In this document: positions 10,431 through 24,978 of the stretch, one piece after another
Layout of the letters: each line of letters starts with the position of its first letter
Position numbering within the stretch: the first letter of the stretch is position 1
Source of the DNA: Hetaerina americana
Lineage: Eukaryota > Arthropoda > Insecta > Odonata > Calopterygidae
Assembly: GCA_022747635.1 (NCBI GenBank)
Contig: JAKTNV010000003.1
Coordinates: 98,480,454-98,544,453 of the forward strand
Length of the DNA stretch: 64,000 nucleotides
Reading direction: 5' to 3'
Translations under genes and position numbers: made by a program
Notes under the pieces: generated by a model
Databases searched by the model: none
The model's input: the letters and a program-made list of their open reading frames with translations, nothing else
Told to the model about the DNA's origin: nothing

Positions 10431-13400
10431 AAGGCCTCGCAACGTCACAAAACATGGGAACTTTCTGACTCAGTATCCAATAAAGTCTTGAACATATGGC
10501 CCACCTTTCAGTTTTCAAGTGTCTTTCCAAAAAGATGACCTCGCTCATCGTGAATGTCAGAATAGTTTTCCAGTGAATAGAAGTGAAAATGAACACATAA
10601 GCCCGATGTGTATTTACTTTGATATGAAGCATGAATCCCAGTGTGCAAACATCATGAAGGTAATTTAAACATTTTCAGGATATTGTACCAGACTCTGATA
10701 TTTAAATTGAAGTGTGTTTAATACACACAGTTGCTACATTTTAGGGCACTGAGAGAGGTTCAAACTCTCCGGAAGTTTTAAAAATTGAAACACATTTCAT
10801 CATTCCGCTTGTGTTATACGAGTATTACAATAGTAACCGCAATGAAAATTACTCAATTTTTATTTCATAGGCATCCTCGATAGTTCCTCAAACATGAAAA
10901 CTATCTAGTAAGATATTTAAAAAGAATGACCTGCATCAAGAAAATTCAGATTGTAAAATTCCTATGTCTAATATGTCAAAAATGAGCAACACCTTCTTGA
11001 GCATTATTCTATTTATTGACCTTAGAATATGATTGATAGCTTTTTCTAAATCTGAACTATATTGCGAGAATGTTCAAGTTATTCTCCTAAGACTACATCG
11101 CAAGAACCTATCAGTGCTTTCAGACTCAGGATGATTTCTTGTGTGTTTAACTAAGTTTCAAGTGTAACGCTAAATTACAATGGTATAAAGTAAATAGTAT
11201 AATCATTCATAATTTGATTTCGAACTAAAATTAAGTTTACACGTTCAGGTATTTTATATGCACAAAAAAATCTTTAATTAGGTTGAAACGCTTATAAAAA
11301 TAATATATCTACAAAAATTCACTGAGTATCACAGTTAAAAAATGACACAGCTTGAAAAATTTCAATGGAATGATAGCAGTGTATGCTGCATATAGCAAGC
11401 TCCGAAATTCAGTGCAAAGGAACAGGAAGTGATACATTGGTTCACGACTATTAGGTACTTTTATTAATAACATTCAGAAAATAGAGATATAATTCAAACT
11501 TTTTTCACGTGAATGTATATTAAATAAAGGCTAATTGATGTTAGGTCTGATATGAAAAAGGCTCACGCGGCACATAACATGGGATGAAGGCTGGGTGAGT
11601 GCATTTCAGCAAGGACATTAGAATATTTTTCACAATAATTAATTGTTTTGTGAAATTCAAAAGTTTAGTATCCAAGGTAAAGATATAACAAAATCTATAA
11701 TGGCTCCTCTGTTTGACTAGAACTCTCATTTCAAAGAAGTAGTTCTCACTAATTTGTAAGTCAAACTTAATTAAGAGCGAAGTGGAACTTTGAATGCAAT
11801 GATATAGTTCCTGACGCATTTTTTTTATCATAATATACGCTTTCATGAAATTAACCTTTCATCAAATAACTCCCCTCACTGCTTCTTCTCAATGGGATAT
11901 TTTGAAACAAATTGAAGCCTTATGTGTGTTTTAACGTGCCCATGTTCCAATCTTCACTCTCTTTAGACGATCAGCTGTTTACAAAAAACGACGGGCACAG
12001 AAGGGTCTCACTTCAAAAGTGGAATGATGTGGGCCATCACGCATCTTCTTGGGTCATGGTCACGGGGAACCTAAAATGAAGTGCCGGAGGGAGGAGGTTG
12101 AAGAAAGAGAAGGCAGCGGGAGCATATGTTCAGTGACCATTGAAGGAACGGAAAACTTTCCTGGTTTATGTGGGAGATGATTGGAGAGCAAACATTTTTC
12201 AGTTTGCCTTATATGTATTGATATTTAAAAATTTAAAAGGTATGCTTTCATTTCTGTTTAGAAATCAATAATATCCCATCATCGAGATGAAATGCGTGAA
12301 TGGTCCTAAAATTTAATGAACTTCTACGTTGCAACAGAGGCAAACTTCAATGTCCAAAAATTAAAGCCTCATTATTTTGTCATCTTATATTTAAGGTAAT
12401 GCTTGAGCAATACATTCAAAGGTACGACTAGATTATGATTTGTATGGCTATTGATAAGCATAAAACTGAATATTTTCTAAAAATGCCCATTTTTATGTTG
12501 AAATGATTAATTTTGAAATTGAATCGGACGGGAAGAATGTTTTGTTCAAAATTCTGCTCTAGTATCGTTTAAATTACTTTTTACCAAATCATTTGTGTTA
12601 AATGAAATTGACGAATATAAGTAAGTTCTTGTGCTGGCTTATATAATAAATAACATAATCTGAATTATCAGAGATAATGGCAATTCTATTAATTACATTA
12701 TTAAGTGTTGCGCGTAGGATGAAGCTTATTCTTAAGGTAACAAAGTTAACCTGAAACAATTATTAAAATACCCAACGTGATCTTAAAAATATTTGATGTT
12801 TTGAATATTATAGTATATATAGAGTATTAAAATAATTTTAATACAAATATAATGAAAATACTCTGAATCAAGTAGATACAAAGTAAGCATGACTAATAGC
12901 GTGGTAATTGTCGTATTCACAAAGTCATATTCTTTTCCTCATCAGGACGCTTGAAAATATGCAACATTCTATTTTTCAGTCAGATTATGATTCAAAGGAA
13001 AATTTATCTAAGAAGCCTAAATGTCACCAAATTATGCTTAATTTACCAACCCTACTAGTGAAAACTCTTTTTTATTATATGCAGAGACAAAGTATATCTA
13101 TTGAAAGAAAACATTTATTGCCAAGTTGAAATGCATATAAGGATACAATACATCAAATATTGCATGCAAGTTAACATGACGTATAAATCTGCGGATAGCC
13201 TTTCAGTGGAAACGGAGTCTCAAAATTGTCATCAAGCATAGCTACTGAAAAGGCACTAGAGACTGTGACCGTTATCTGTATAACTATTTTTAAAAGACTA
13301 CTATCAAGAATATATTTGGCATCTATAATTTATTACAAATTTCTGAAATTTTAGATTATTTTCAACGAAAACGATACACAAAAATCATTGCATTCTATTT

Positions 13401-16400
13401 TTACAAATAAAAATTGGACTAATGGGTTAAAGGGTATCAAAATGAATGTGTATTTGGCCTCATTAAGATAAGAAACGGCTGAAAATGGTGTATGAATTTT
13501 GTCAAATTCGCTCTCTGTATGAAACACACAATTATAATGCTTGTAAAACAACCGCTTTACCGATCAAGCTGCCATAAAAAAATAGAATAACTGTTCTTTT
13601 GGAGCCAAAGTTAACTTTTCGGAGGATATTTGTATGAGCATTTATGCGAAAGTATCTCAGAAAAACACCCCCAAGCCATTTAAAGAAAGACATTGATGTA
13701 TATACTTGAGGTAATGAATGCCAAAAAGTCATAAGAATAATTGAAGCTTTTCCGAAAACAATTATAACAGTGGATTTTTAAATTAATTATTTAAAATAGT
13801 TATTTTAAATATTTTAACAAGCAGTAAGTTACGCCATTTAGAGTCCATGAAGATTATCAGACGCATCAACTTAGCAGGTTGTTCGTGTTTTTGAAGATAA
13901 ACAAAGCAACTAGCTTTTCACTTGGCAAGGAATTCTGACTTTAGTTAATTTGCTAACGCCGGCAATATTGTCTGCTGAAGTACATTATTCAAACAAATTA
14001 TTCGAAAGGTATTTAATTTTAACAGAGTTCCTTGATTTATGTAGAATGACATAGTTGTACCTACAGGAAATTTTCTAATGAATACTTATATGTAAACATT
14101 TTTAATTTTGTAATTTTTAGTAGTGAATGAATTTTCAATCATAATACAGGCACACGCCGATACAAAAAATAAAAAGATTAAGTTTAGCTTTTTCATTCAT
14201 TAAGATATTTACTTTTCAAGCGCTCAAATAATAAATTACAAATTTTAATGTAATGCTGCAAAGATAAACCATTCCTCCTCGAATAATGTTTTAGCTATAT
14301 GGTGAATTAAACAAAGTTAATACAGTGTTGGTAGTCCTTTGGAAATTCTATTTCTAAGAAAATTGCAGTGATACACCAAAGACATTACATATTTCGATAC
14401 ATGTCATTCAGTTACCGATGAAATTGGAATTTAACGGATAATAATTATCTCAACACCATCGTATTTCTTCTAAATATGTGACCGAGTGAAACATGCGCAT
14501 TAGGATACAATTTTTTAAGATTTGAGACGAGTTAATACTGAACTTACCACAGACGACTCTGTCGAAGGGACTCATCCAGTCTGAAAAGAAAAATGACGTA
14601 TTTTAGTATTTATAAACAACTCCAGCATCATTATAATTATAATTATTGATAATATTTTCAACTAAGAGGTTTGAGAATGCTGTCAGGCAATATTTGGATT
14701 TGAATTAGAAATGTGAAGGCATTAAAAGGCTAAACTTAGCGATCCGTAAAATATAACCGTATTCTATTCCTTGCATTTACAAATTATTAGATGAATGATT
14801 TATAAATTTAATGAGAATAGCTTCCAATATCTTTGTAATTTAATCAACTTATAGGGTATTTTTGCTAAACCTCTAAAATTAATTTGTTTCTGTAAAATTG
14901 GTACTGTAAAAGAAAATGCCTTGTTTTTCCAAATAGGTATTTAAGCACGACATAGGTTATGACCACGATGGCATCGTCAGGTATCATCATCAGTCAAGTA
15001 AAAATCTATTTTGTGTATAATGAAAATATGCGTGGAAGAACAAAGTATTTTCATTGCCATTTTGAGGCGATATATGAACGATATTTTATGGCTATCCATT
15101 TTTGTGCTTTAAGGACCTTAGTTGCTTAGGAATTTAGATACTGGTGATCACTAAAGATCGGTGTTTTAATATTTTTATTATGATCTCATTACCACTATCT
15201 CAATGCAAATTTTATCCAATTTCAGACAAATACCAGCTTGAGCTGAGTAGAAAAAACACGGAGCTTTGAGGAAACCGTTGAACTTTAAGCCTTGAGGAGA
15301 GAAGAGGATAAATGTTGGCCTGTTGCAATACATGGATACAATTTGTTTCTTACAGAAGAGCGATTTTTGTAAGTAACCTATTTCATATTGAAAGTGTTAA
15401 AACATTTAAATTGGAAAGGTTTGGCCTGATGTCATTGAATCAGGCCAAATTCTTTTGTCTCGTTAACTCTCATAGTTACAAAGTTAAATTAATAAAGCCA
15501 TATAGTGATGGACACTTGCATTGGTCTTATGGAAACCTAAAGAGAAGATTATAATACCACAATACAGGCATATGTAGTAAGAAAACTATTCTCAACATCT
15601 AAAAATAATTAGAATTATTGCAAAAAGTTAGGTTTAATATGCACGTTTCCAGGTCGTTAGTACTTGTAAATGGCACATTGTCACGCATCCATTGACATTA
15701 GACGAGTTCATGTAAGCGTAAATTCTTATCCACAAATCAGAAAAACCTAAAACATAAAGAATAGAAAAAAAGGATTAAAACCGACCCTGATAAATAAACT
15801 TCTTATTACGCAATTCATCTTATGGTACAAACGGAGATTAGAAAATAAATGGGTGTTTATGATGATAAATAATAATTGAAATTATTGCAAATATGGGGCA
15901 GTAGATCGACATTGTAATTTCAAGGAATATTAAAAAGGAGATATGAACGAAATAGGAACCTCAAGGAAGCATCGGAGGAAACATTACAGTTTCTTAGAAA
16001 GTTTTAGAGATACCAACAAATCTAATTGACTTTTCGAGAATTTCGGTACACATTCAAATTTTTCGAGCAGAGCAGTTAGAAAAAAGTTATCAGTTTCACA
16101 GAACTTTAGACATTATTTCTTTTTACTTTCGATCAGAGAGAAATTTTCTAAATAAACGGCTCTTTCAGCTTCTAGGCCCTTTCTTGATCAGCATCAAGCT
16201 GCTAGGAATTCCACTTTTGGAAGAGAATGACTAAGAAATCGAAGAAAATAATAGGACTATTAAAATAAATTTTATGATACCGCAAAAAATTGAAATGAAT
16301 TGCGATTTTTGTATGAATAGTTTCATTCTGTCATTTGATTTTAAAGAATAAATATATTTAATAAAAAAGATAAATATTTGGTAATACATGTTATCATCAT

Positions 16401-16739
16401 TATTGAAGTATTACTCCCAATATTTGATTGTAACAGGTGTTTATTATTCCCACCCTAAACCTAGGTCCGTGGAAAATCACATTATATGTAAATCAAATTT
16501 AAACTTACGGTACCAAGCCTTTTCATTTGCAACTATTCAATTTTATCTAAGAATTTTATTTCCTAAAAATACTAACATAAAGGATCCCTTAATGCAACAC
16601 CGCGAATGGCAACATAGAGCCTTCCCTCAGTAACCAAATGCCCACTACCCACTGACCAGAAACACTTGCATTTTAATTTAGGTTCCAGCCTTTGAATATG
16701 CTATGTGTGATATATTTATTGTATCAATATTTTTTTTGT
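10431..16739. other. Long AT-rich stretch, no gene seen
   Basis: Unique AT-rich sequence with a slightly GC-richer patch at 11990-12130. No coding, tRNA or repeat feature was recognised. In particular no homeobox was found. Confidence 0.5.
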
Positions 16740-17765
16740 TAAGGTACCCTGCAGGCCACCGCTTGGGTGTATGTCAAGGGGTAAATACACACCAGACTAA
16801 TTTTGACCCGAATATGACTCTACCATGGTTAGACAATGTTATTCTGGCCCCTTATCGCTCGTGGAAAAAACGACTTCTCAAATCTATCTGTTCTACACTT
16901 AATCTCTCCATTTTGATTCACATAATCTCTTCTACAGTAATAAGATGGGTTTTAAGGTCAACATCACTGCTGAAGATATCTCCTTCCAATTTGTGCAAGA
17001 AATTTAGTCTATAATTGAACCCTCGCTCTGTGAGTGATTCCCAGCCTGGCCGCTCTAATATTTTGGGTACGATACTAAGTTAATCGTAGCAACTTTCGAC
17101 AAATCTAGCTCATTTACGCATCACGCGATCGAAATCTGCAATCAGTCCGACTTCGTGAGGATCCCTTATGCTTGCAGCATATTCTAAATGAGGCCTAACT
17201 TGCGAAGGATAACTCTTGAACCTTTTCGTCATATTTACCAAGTAATCTTCTAATAAATCCTAATTATTTGTTAGTTCATCGGTGTATTCCCCGAATGTAT
17301 TTCACCCAGGAGAGGTCTTGAGAGAGGGTAACGCCTTGTTATTGAATTTAGTCCATGTTTCGGTGTTTCAAATGCACTAGGCGTTCGGGAAGGATTTGCT
17401 CTTTTTCCTAAAAAATTATGACTACGAACTTTTTAATGTTTACTTCTAAATCTAGTGTCTCACAAGGTTTTTATAGCATTAATTTCATCTGATTCAGCCG
17501 CTGTGACCTCATGGTCACGGATATTACGGTAAAAAACTGCATCATTGGCAAATAAACATATCTTACTAAAGACTACGGAGCCAATACCGCTAACGTTAAG
17601 TAAGAATAATAAAGGTCCGATAACACTTCCTTGGGGAACACCTGAAGTAACTTGTATGATATTTGAGCTAAATCCATCTATCACTTCTAATAGTACCGAA
17701 CATTCAAAAAGTCTATAATCCAACCCCGGATATTTTTATCTATGCACTATCATTCTAGCTGGGTC
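16740..17765 (-). pseudogene. Decayed L2/CR1-like LINE, RT palm and thumb
   Basis: The minus strand encodes, in order, a segment ending IIQVTSGVPQGSVIGPLLFLL (about 17665-17610), the catalytic motif as LFANDAVFYRNI where LFADDAV is usual (one Asp lost), and ESDEINAIKTL (17460). After frameshifts come LGFIRRLLGKYDEKVQELS (about 17264-17208), VRPHLEYAAS (about 17190), FDRVMRK and LERPGWESLTERG (about 17060-17025). The tail reaches about 16740. The element resembles the fragment at 1720-2935 but keeps the segment missing there. It is non-functional because of stops, frameshifts and a lost catalytic residue. Confidence 0.88.
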
Positions 17766-19149
17766 AGTTATTTCCTATGAGGTACTTTGCCGAAATTTTT
17801 CTTTAAATATAGAAAAATTTCGTACTCTAGAACTTGACTAACTCACGAAATATGAATATCATTCACGAACAATTCTGATAACATTTCCGCACCGTTAGAA
17901 TAAATGTTAGAAAGTATTGACGTTTTGTGATCAACGAGCTGTGCCATTCATTTAGTGACCAGGCTTATTATTTTTTGAATGTTTCTCTTGCTATGAATAT
18001 ATAAGATAAGGATGGAGTTAGCAAAACAAGAATAAATTTAATGTGAGCGTAATCAGTCGCATTATAGTTTTAAATTCAAGATTAGTTCAAAAGGAGGTAA
18101 ACCTTAGTAAATTTTAACATAAATGTGTTTTATTCAACTATCAGAGTTAAGGTATTTTTATTTTTTTTTGAAAAACATGTTTAATATATTGCAAAGAGAA
18201 TTGAAAGGGTTGTTAAATTATTTGAAATCCTACGATATAAATTATTTTAAGGGATCCTAATGAGTTTAAACGTGGCAATTTTATCTATAACTTTATTTGT
18301 TTAATCTTTACTTGCTCATTACATTTAGAAAAACGACATATTCAATTATGTCTTTCTTTCCATTGCTTTTTTCTCTTTTTTAGCTAGAAAAACGACAAAA
18401 GTAATCGTATTTCAAGTCAACTGAGATTCTTACCAGGAAATGAATTACATTTCCTGTATCAAGGAAGAACTTTTCAATATAAATTATTCATAGTGTGAAT
18501 TTAAATTGAATGCAATCGTAATTTATAGTTATTATCAGCCACTTTGTCTAAATATATCCGTACAGCTATTACAAGATACTTCTCCTTTGTTATTGACAAA
18601 CATTTTGAAGAATGGAGATATTACAGATATTTTAACGAATGTTTCATTAATATGTTATCTTTATTTTTATTATAAGTAATCACCTACGCGTCATTGGTTG
18701 AAAAATCATGTAAAGGCAATTTTTATCATTTTGTTGGGTTTTTCAATTTACTAAGCGAAAAAAATTGAAAATAGTCCTATGAATACGCATAGCTCTTGAA
18801 CTAATTTTCAATATCCTATAAGGTCTAAAAAATATCAAGCAGATTACAATTTTTATCTAAAATTTGGAAAAAGCATTAATGATTTCAAATTGAAAAATGA
18901 TTACTTACATTATATATATGTACATGTGTGTATATAATTATATATAGACCGAGATCTTAAACAACGTTGCTACAATATATTGAATACGTGGACTGACTTT
19001 AAAAAAAAATATGACAAAAAATAATGAACGGAGTTCTACCTCACATTAGAGCCAGACATTTACTAAAATTCCTGAAGAAATTGTATTGATTGTTCATATA
19101 TTTTTCAAAATAGCAACAAAGATATGCTAGGAAACTTGAAAATAATCAA
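17766..19149. other. AT-rich DNA, no gene seen
   Basis: Contains a short TATA-rich patch at 18910-18950. Nothing else was recognised. Confidence 0.5.
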
Positions 19150-19345
19150 TTGCACTGCAAAAAATGGCCGTATGCGTCCTTTTGCCAGCGGGCTCTCCGA
19201 ATGCGCCGCATGCCGCACAAGCGGCTTTCTCCCAGGCGGCCATCTCTTGTTGCGTAGCCCGGGCTTGCGGTTAGAGCGACCAACGTTGAAAAACTTGTCT
19301 GCCTCCATCACTAACCACACCCGTAAACCTATCCGTGGGTGATTT
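19150..19345. other. Isolated GC-rich patch
   Basis: About 195 bp of GC-rich sequence inside very AT-rich DNA, open in one frame on each strand. Neither translation is recognised. It could be a decayed insertion or a conserved non-coding element. Confidence 0.3.
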
Positions 19346-20824
19346 TCCATTAAATTATATAATTTTTAAGGAAACCATTTTGATATTTTTTATTGCTATC
19401 AATTATAAGTGAGGATGCTACTTTACTCTTTCAGAGTTTGTTTAGTTAGATAAAGATGTATTAGGAATCATTCAAGCGTCATTTTCATTGTCTTTACTAA
19501 CTTTCAAGTTAAATTCATTATTTAAAAAAGGAAACCGTAGTTCTATACTTAAATTACTATCAATTACAATTTGAAGTAGTTATAAACAACTCTAATGGAT
19601 TTTGACTGCCAAAGAATAAGAATAACTTTATATTCATTTTTTCGGTGCTTAATTTCAAGAGCAAATGTTTTCTAACGAGAACTTGCACATTTATGTCTAT
19701 CTAAGTAAACCATGTATTGCTCTAATAAAATATCACTTTCATATTCGTTTTAGAACTAAATGGAATTTTAATTATTTTTTCATACTTTTTAGGTCAATAA
19801 TGAAAAGAAAATAAGTGCAAAGAATATCAATATATTTTCCATACAAACAACTACATTTCTCAATATAGACCTAAATACGTATTATTAGAGTTATACCATA
19901 TTATAAATTGGGTTATTTTATAAATATCCATTTATTAATCAGAAGCACTAACACAAACCGCAACTTTGGATCCTGCCGAATCGCTCGATGTAAAACTACT
20001 CGTAATGCTGAGTAATCACTTAGCAATCTATCAGGTAATTTTTAGAATTTTTTTTCATTAAAACCAGTAAACTAGATATTATTTTATATGCTAGACTTAT
20101 TATTTTGATAAAGGGCACTTTCTATAATACGCACAAACTAATCAATTAGGTAAAGCTTACTTTCTCTTTGACACCTATTAATATTATTTACACTAAATTA
20201 ATGATGAATTAAGAAGACATAGCTAGTTACCATATCTTACTAAAACCAATGCGTATTCCCCATTAAATGAGTATCAAAACATAATATTTGAGGTCCAATT
20301 ACAATCTTATTAATGGTTTCAAGCAAGCATAAATCCTATATATTTAAAAAAAATTACACAACATGTTTTAAAATGAACAAAGTATGAGAAATATCAATTG
20401 CATATCATTTACATATCATTTGATATGCCAATTAATAATATCAACCATTTCCTTTAATATTACGAAAGGATAATCGGCCAATATTGGAAAGAAGGCTCTT
20501 TCCGTTCGCTCCCAAAAAAACCCGTTCCGTGAAATCGTACACAGTGTTGGATCAAAGGATGAGGCTTGAGGTAATACGAAAAGGGAGAAGGAAAAGAAGA
20601 AACCCGAAGGTATATCTACTTTTAAAAAAAGTCATTTCCATCAAATCAACCGTACAATACTTTAAAACTGCTGCCACAAACAATGCCCAACATTACATGA
20701 ATCACGTCATATAACCAATTGATCGTCGATAACTTCCACCCTACGCCTGACTATAAATAAAATCTCCAAAACATTTATGACATTCAATTATTTCCTTTGG
20801 TACTCCATTGTGTATGTAGTTGCG

Positions 20825-20899
<75 letters not shown>

Positions 20900-21639
20900 A
20901 TAATATAAATTATTGCAAACATCCGATAGTCAATGAAAATTCAAAATTTGTGGTTTGAAGGCAATTTATTCCCGAATATTTGACGTAAGCAACAATGTTA
21001 AACTCGATTTCTAATCTTGGATGACATCTTTCCGATCGTTTTTACTTGACATTTTTTCACCGAAAGAACTTAATTTTTTTCTATAAGAGAAAATATTTTG
21101 GCTAGGAACTGAATAATTTCTCAAACTAATCTTGAGTATATGAATAAGTGTGCAAATGTATCAATGGATTTATTTGAAATATTTATTAAATTATTTCCTC
21201 CCGAAAAATAAGAAAAACAAAGTTTTTACAATCTTAGATAACCGCTAGCGAATACTTCCTTTTGTAATCCATCAACTATCCCAGATAATATGAAAAGCAT
21301 ACTTTATAAAGGAGTACAAACGTTCACATTGGTCATTGGATACTTAAATTATAGCAGGAATATTTAAATTTACCTGCATTTATTTTTTTTAATTTCGATT
21401 ACTGAGCATTGGTTTTAATGTATGCAATAAAAAATTTCTATTTTCAACGAACTCTTTATTTACATCATTTCTTCCAGAAAACCCGAGTATTATAACACAT
21501 TTTATTAACACAAAATATTATGCATTGTAAGATGATTACATGAATTTTTATTCAGAAGGGAATATATATTTTGCAATACATAGGTATTCACCAGTCACAT
21601 GTTACCAATTGTTAACATGCCCAACGGTATTCTCACGTT
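19346..21639. other. AT-rich DNA around a TA microsatellite
   Basis: Other than the (TA)n at 20825-20900 nothing is recognisable. The 76-codon frame at 20484 is not a known protein. Confidence 0.5.
20825..20900. repeat. (TA)n microsatellite
   Basis: A nearly pure TA tract with CATA/TGTA interruptions at the ends. Confidence 0.95.
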
Positions 21640-22330
21640 GAATTAAATCCAACGGAGAAACATCTAACCCGTTGCCCTAAAACTCAGATGCGTGCGTGAA
21701 AAGGCTTCCTGTCTGAAATGAAGCGTCAGACAAAAAAACAGAAGAATAATAAACAAAGACAAAGAAGAAGCGTGTGAGTGTCATGACGATCTCGGACGTA
21801 AAATTACACTAAAATAAATGGCCTCCCAAAAAGATTCTGCGATCAATTTTAAAGGGGCAAAATGTTTAGTGGCGTCATTACGGCAGTTGGACGGCCATCG
21901 GGACGGCAGTAAAGCGGATTTTTTTTCCGAAAGGAGAAGTGTATGAGTAGAGGTATAGCATTATAGAGTGTGTGGAGAGTCTTAGTGGACTGGGACGGCT
22001 ATGAGGTTGGGAATTGGGAGGGAGGGACAGGGTGGAGGTTGTTGGGTAGGGTGGGGTTTGGAATCAAACGGACTGTCGGGAGTTGACGATTTGGAGAATC
22101 GACAGCGTTTTTTGGGATGGGTGCCGAAGAGGATTGGTCATTACTCGCGCACCATCGAACGAACTTCATTCACGCATCAAACAAAGGAATACCGCCTACC
22201 CCTCGCCCATATATCTATCATCGACTCCTTTAACTCCGTCCCTTCAAAACTCTCTTTCTATCACCACCAAGGACCCAAAAGGGCCCCTCCGTCAAAACCA
22301 CCCAACTTCCATTTACTTCCTTGAATTCTT
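21640..22330. other. GC-richer island, candidate regulatory DNA
   Basis: Unique sequence with GTCATTACGGC (21875-21885), CGGCCATCGGGACGG (21892-21906) and a G-rich patch at 22000-22080. No protein recognised in the overlapping frames at 22001-22547. Confidence 0.35.
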
Positions 22331-23084
22331 GCTTCTCTTGCTTCCATCGCTCAAAAGCAATCGAGCACTGATCAGGCATGAACAGGGCGTACACTATCAT
22401 GGGCTGGTGGACAATGAAATGAATAAAAGTCAAGAGTATCTCTTATTCCGACTTTCATGGACGATTTTCCTCTACAAGCTGATGTCTTTCGATACTAAAA
22501 CTTTGGGAAGAATAAAACTTGCTCGATTATTATATTTATTTTATTGAGTTTTCTTACCGGATTAATAAAACGCTTGCACCTGTATGTGTTTTGAGCGTTT
22601 AAAAATATTAAATCTAAGTGAAGGCGCATAAAATGGAAGTTTGCTATTACGGGATACAAATATATCCAGTAATAATAAAGACGACTATTCTGAGTTATGC
22701 GAAGAAAACATTCGATCTTATATTCATGCCAAATGTTGTGAATCAATGCTGGAATTTCTAAGAAAGCGAATTTTTTGAATATTTTTAATGTTTATCTTAA
22801 AATCGACGGTTTCAATTTTTTCCACATTTCAAAAAGCTAATTGTGAAGCACAAATTACAAAGCACAAAGTTTGTTCTGATGATAATCAAAAAGACTTTCT
22901 GTTATTGCATTCAAAATATTTTCAATCTTAATAAATTACAGTTAGGAATACGTTTTTTTTAATTTTTCGTGAACATAATTGATATTTAAATTTATTCTTA
23001 CTCCTCCAGCAACTTGTATAAATAATCCTAATAGGACAATAATTTTATTGCTTTTCAAAGATATAAGTGGTCACATCAATTGGA
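22331..23084. other. AT-rich DNA, no gene seen
   Basis: Short unrecognised frames only. Confidence 0.5.
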
Positions 23085-23275
23085 AAGTCTTTGGGGTCCG
23101 AAAGCCAAATGTGGAAACTTTTTCGGCAGTTCTTTAAGGCACACCAGCGACACGGCTGTGGAGAGGCCCCGCACGGAATCATCTACGACGCCGCCATTAC
23201 GGAGTGCGATCGTCGGAGGGCGTTAAGCTAGTACGCCGTAATGAATTTCCTTATACTCTGAGGAGAACGATGATA
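23085..23275. promoter_or_regulatory. Short GC island with inverted TAAT-type sites
   Basis: CATTACGG (23195-23202) and CCGTAATG (23236-23243) are perfect inverted copies 33 bp apart, each with a homeodomain TAAT/ATTA core. The first overlaps a GCCAT core. A regulatory role is possible but unproven. Confidence 0.3.
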
Positions 23276-24254
23276 GGGGAATTTATCATTGGGAACACTA
23301 TCTATTCATTTCATAGTTCTTATTAGATTGAGACCTCCGAAGAATGAACTGGTTTATTAGGTTGCAATCAATTTAGTAACAATATAGGCGTTATCATTTT
23401 GCATTAAAAAAACATTTTTTTAAAGTGAATTTCGCTGATAACCACTTTAAAAAAATAGTATAAATGATTAAGGTCGTCTAAATCCATTTGTATTTTGCAA
23501 CATGCTGAATTCGAAAGTATAGAAAGGGTATTGAACCATTTAAACAGCTACGACATAACACAAATGCCATAAAATGGAATAGGGGTGCGGCGTATTTAAT
23601 CAAATATCACAGGATAATCTCTATAGATCGATTAATTAATAATGGAAACCGATTTAAAAACGGTTTTAAAAGTATTAAGGGCAGACTCGACAGAACCAAT
23701 CGTAAAAAAAACGAAATTAGTGTAGTGATCATAGTACAATATTGAAACCTGTATCAATAAATTGTAATTGCTTATTTTAACTGAACTTGTTAACATATGC
23801 TATTATTCGTTGCTGTAATTAACCTAAGCAAGTTACACTTCGTGTGCTTTAACGATAATATTTTGGACATAAAATTGGAGATAATGCATAGTTTTTCTAA
23901 ATTCTTGAGGATATATTAATCTACTATTTCTTTGTCAGAATTTAGAATCATTTATTCTCTAATAGGTAATAAAATATTAAATCATTCAAAACAAGAAGAT
24001 GAACATTTTATTAACTTGTATTCAACATTCAGTTAAAGAATATTAACTTTTAATTACGTTATTATGCGAAATTTCCTGCGAAAAAATGGATACGATAATA
24101 TTTTTCCTGAAAGACAAAGTTCTCTGGTATAACTCATTAGGATATGCAAAATGATACTACTGATCATAATCAAAATGAATATTTTAATATCTTCTTTTAC
24201 TGCTGGCATTCAGACGTTAGTTGCTCAGGGCTACGATGTGCGCGTGTGTATGTT
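23276..24254. other. AT-rich DNA left of mariner
   Basis: No feature recognised up to the mariner target duplication. Confidence 0.5.
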
Positions 24255-24256
24255 TA

Positions 24257-24291
24257 TACGAGGGTCATCCGGAAAGTAGTACCCGTTCGTG
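24257..24291 (+). repeat. Mariner left terminal inverted repeat
   Basis: It begins TACGAGGGTCATCCGGAAAG and is matched by the right end with one mismatch at the outermost base. It is preceded by TA. Confidence 0.9.
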
Positions 24292-24419
24292 CCGCATGAA
24301 GTGCTGACGACGCGAGTAGCCGCTGGACGAGGTCAGATAGCTTCAGTGGCTTGTCTGCCTTCTCTGAGCCAAGTTGCGTGACGCTAGCATTGCCTGTGTT
24401 GTTTCTGTGATTGTTTACA

Positions 24420-24912
24420 ATGTTTAAAAAAATTGAGAACGCCGCCAGTTGTGAAGTGAGGGCAGTGATTAAATTCCTCAATGCAAGAAACGTTCGCCCA
24501 TGTGACATTCATCGCCAATTAAAGGAGGTGTATGGAGACAATGTAATGGACGAGTCGTCTGTTCGGCGGTGGTGTCGCAACTTCAACATGGGGAGGGGGA
24601 ACACACACGACGATGAGCGTTCGGAGAGACCGTCTGTCATTACAGACCAACTGGTGAGCTCAGTTGACGAATTCGTGAGGAACGATCGGCGCGTCACAAT
24701 TGATGACATCTGTGAGCATTTTCCCAATGTTTCTCGAACAATTGTTCATGAAATTGTTAAACACCATCTGCATTATGCAAAAATTTGTGCAAGATGGGTC
24801 CCTCGCGTATCTCAATGAGCTGGCGGCGAAGGACTATGCAGCAGGAATACAGAAACTTGTCACACGTTATGACAAATGCCTTAATTTGCTTGGAGATTAT
24901 GTTGAGAAGTAG
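24420..24912 (+). pseudogene. Mariner transposase, N- and C-terminus only
   Basis: From ATG at 24420 the frame encodes a mariner-type N-terminal DNA-binding region with two helix-turn-helix parts, including IHRQLKEVYGD, SSVRRWCRNF and IDDICEHFPNVSRTIVHEI, then the linker KICARWVPR. At about 24800 it breaks and reads to a stop at 24818. In another frame the family's C-terminal end follows (GIQKLVTRYDKCLNLLGDYVEK), stopping at 24912. The region carrying the DDD catalytic motif of mariners is absent. The remaining N-terminus could in principle still bind the ends, though whether it is expressed is unknown. Confidence 0.92.
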
Positions 24913-24978
24913 TTTAAAGTATCCTCTTTCAAATAAAATTTTTTATGTTTGTTAATATTTACTTTTGTGTCTTTATTT

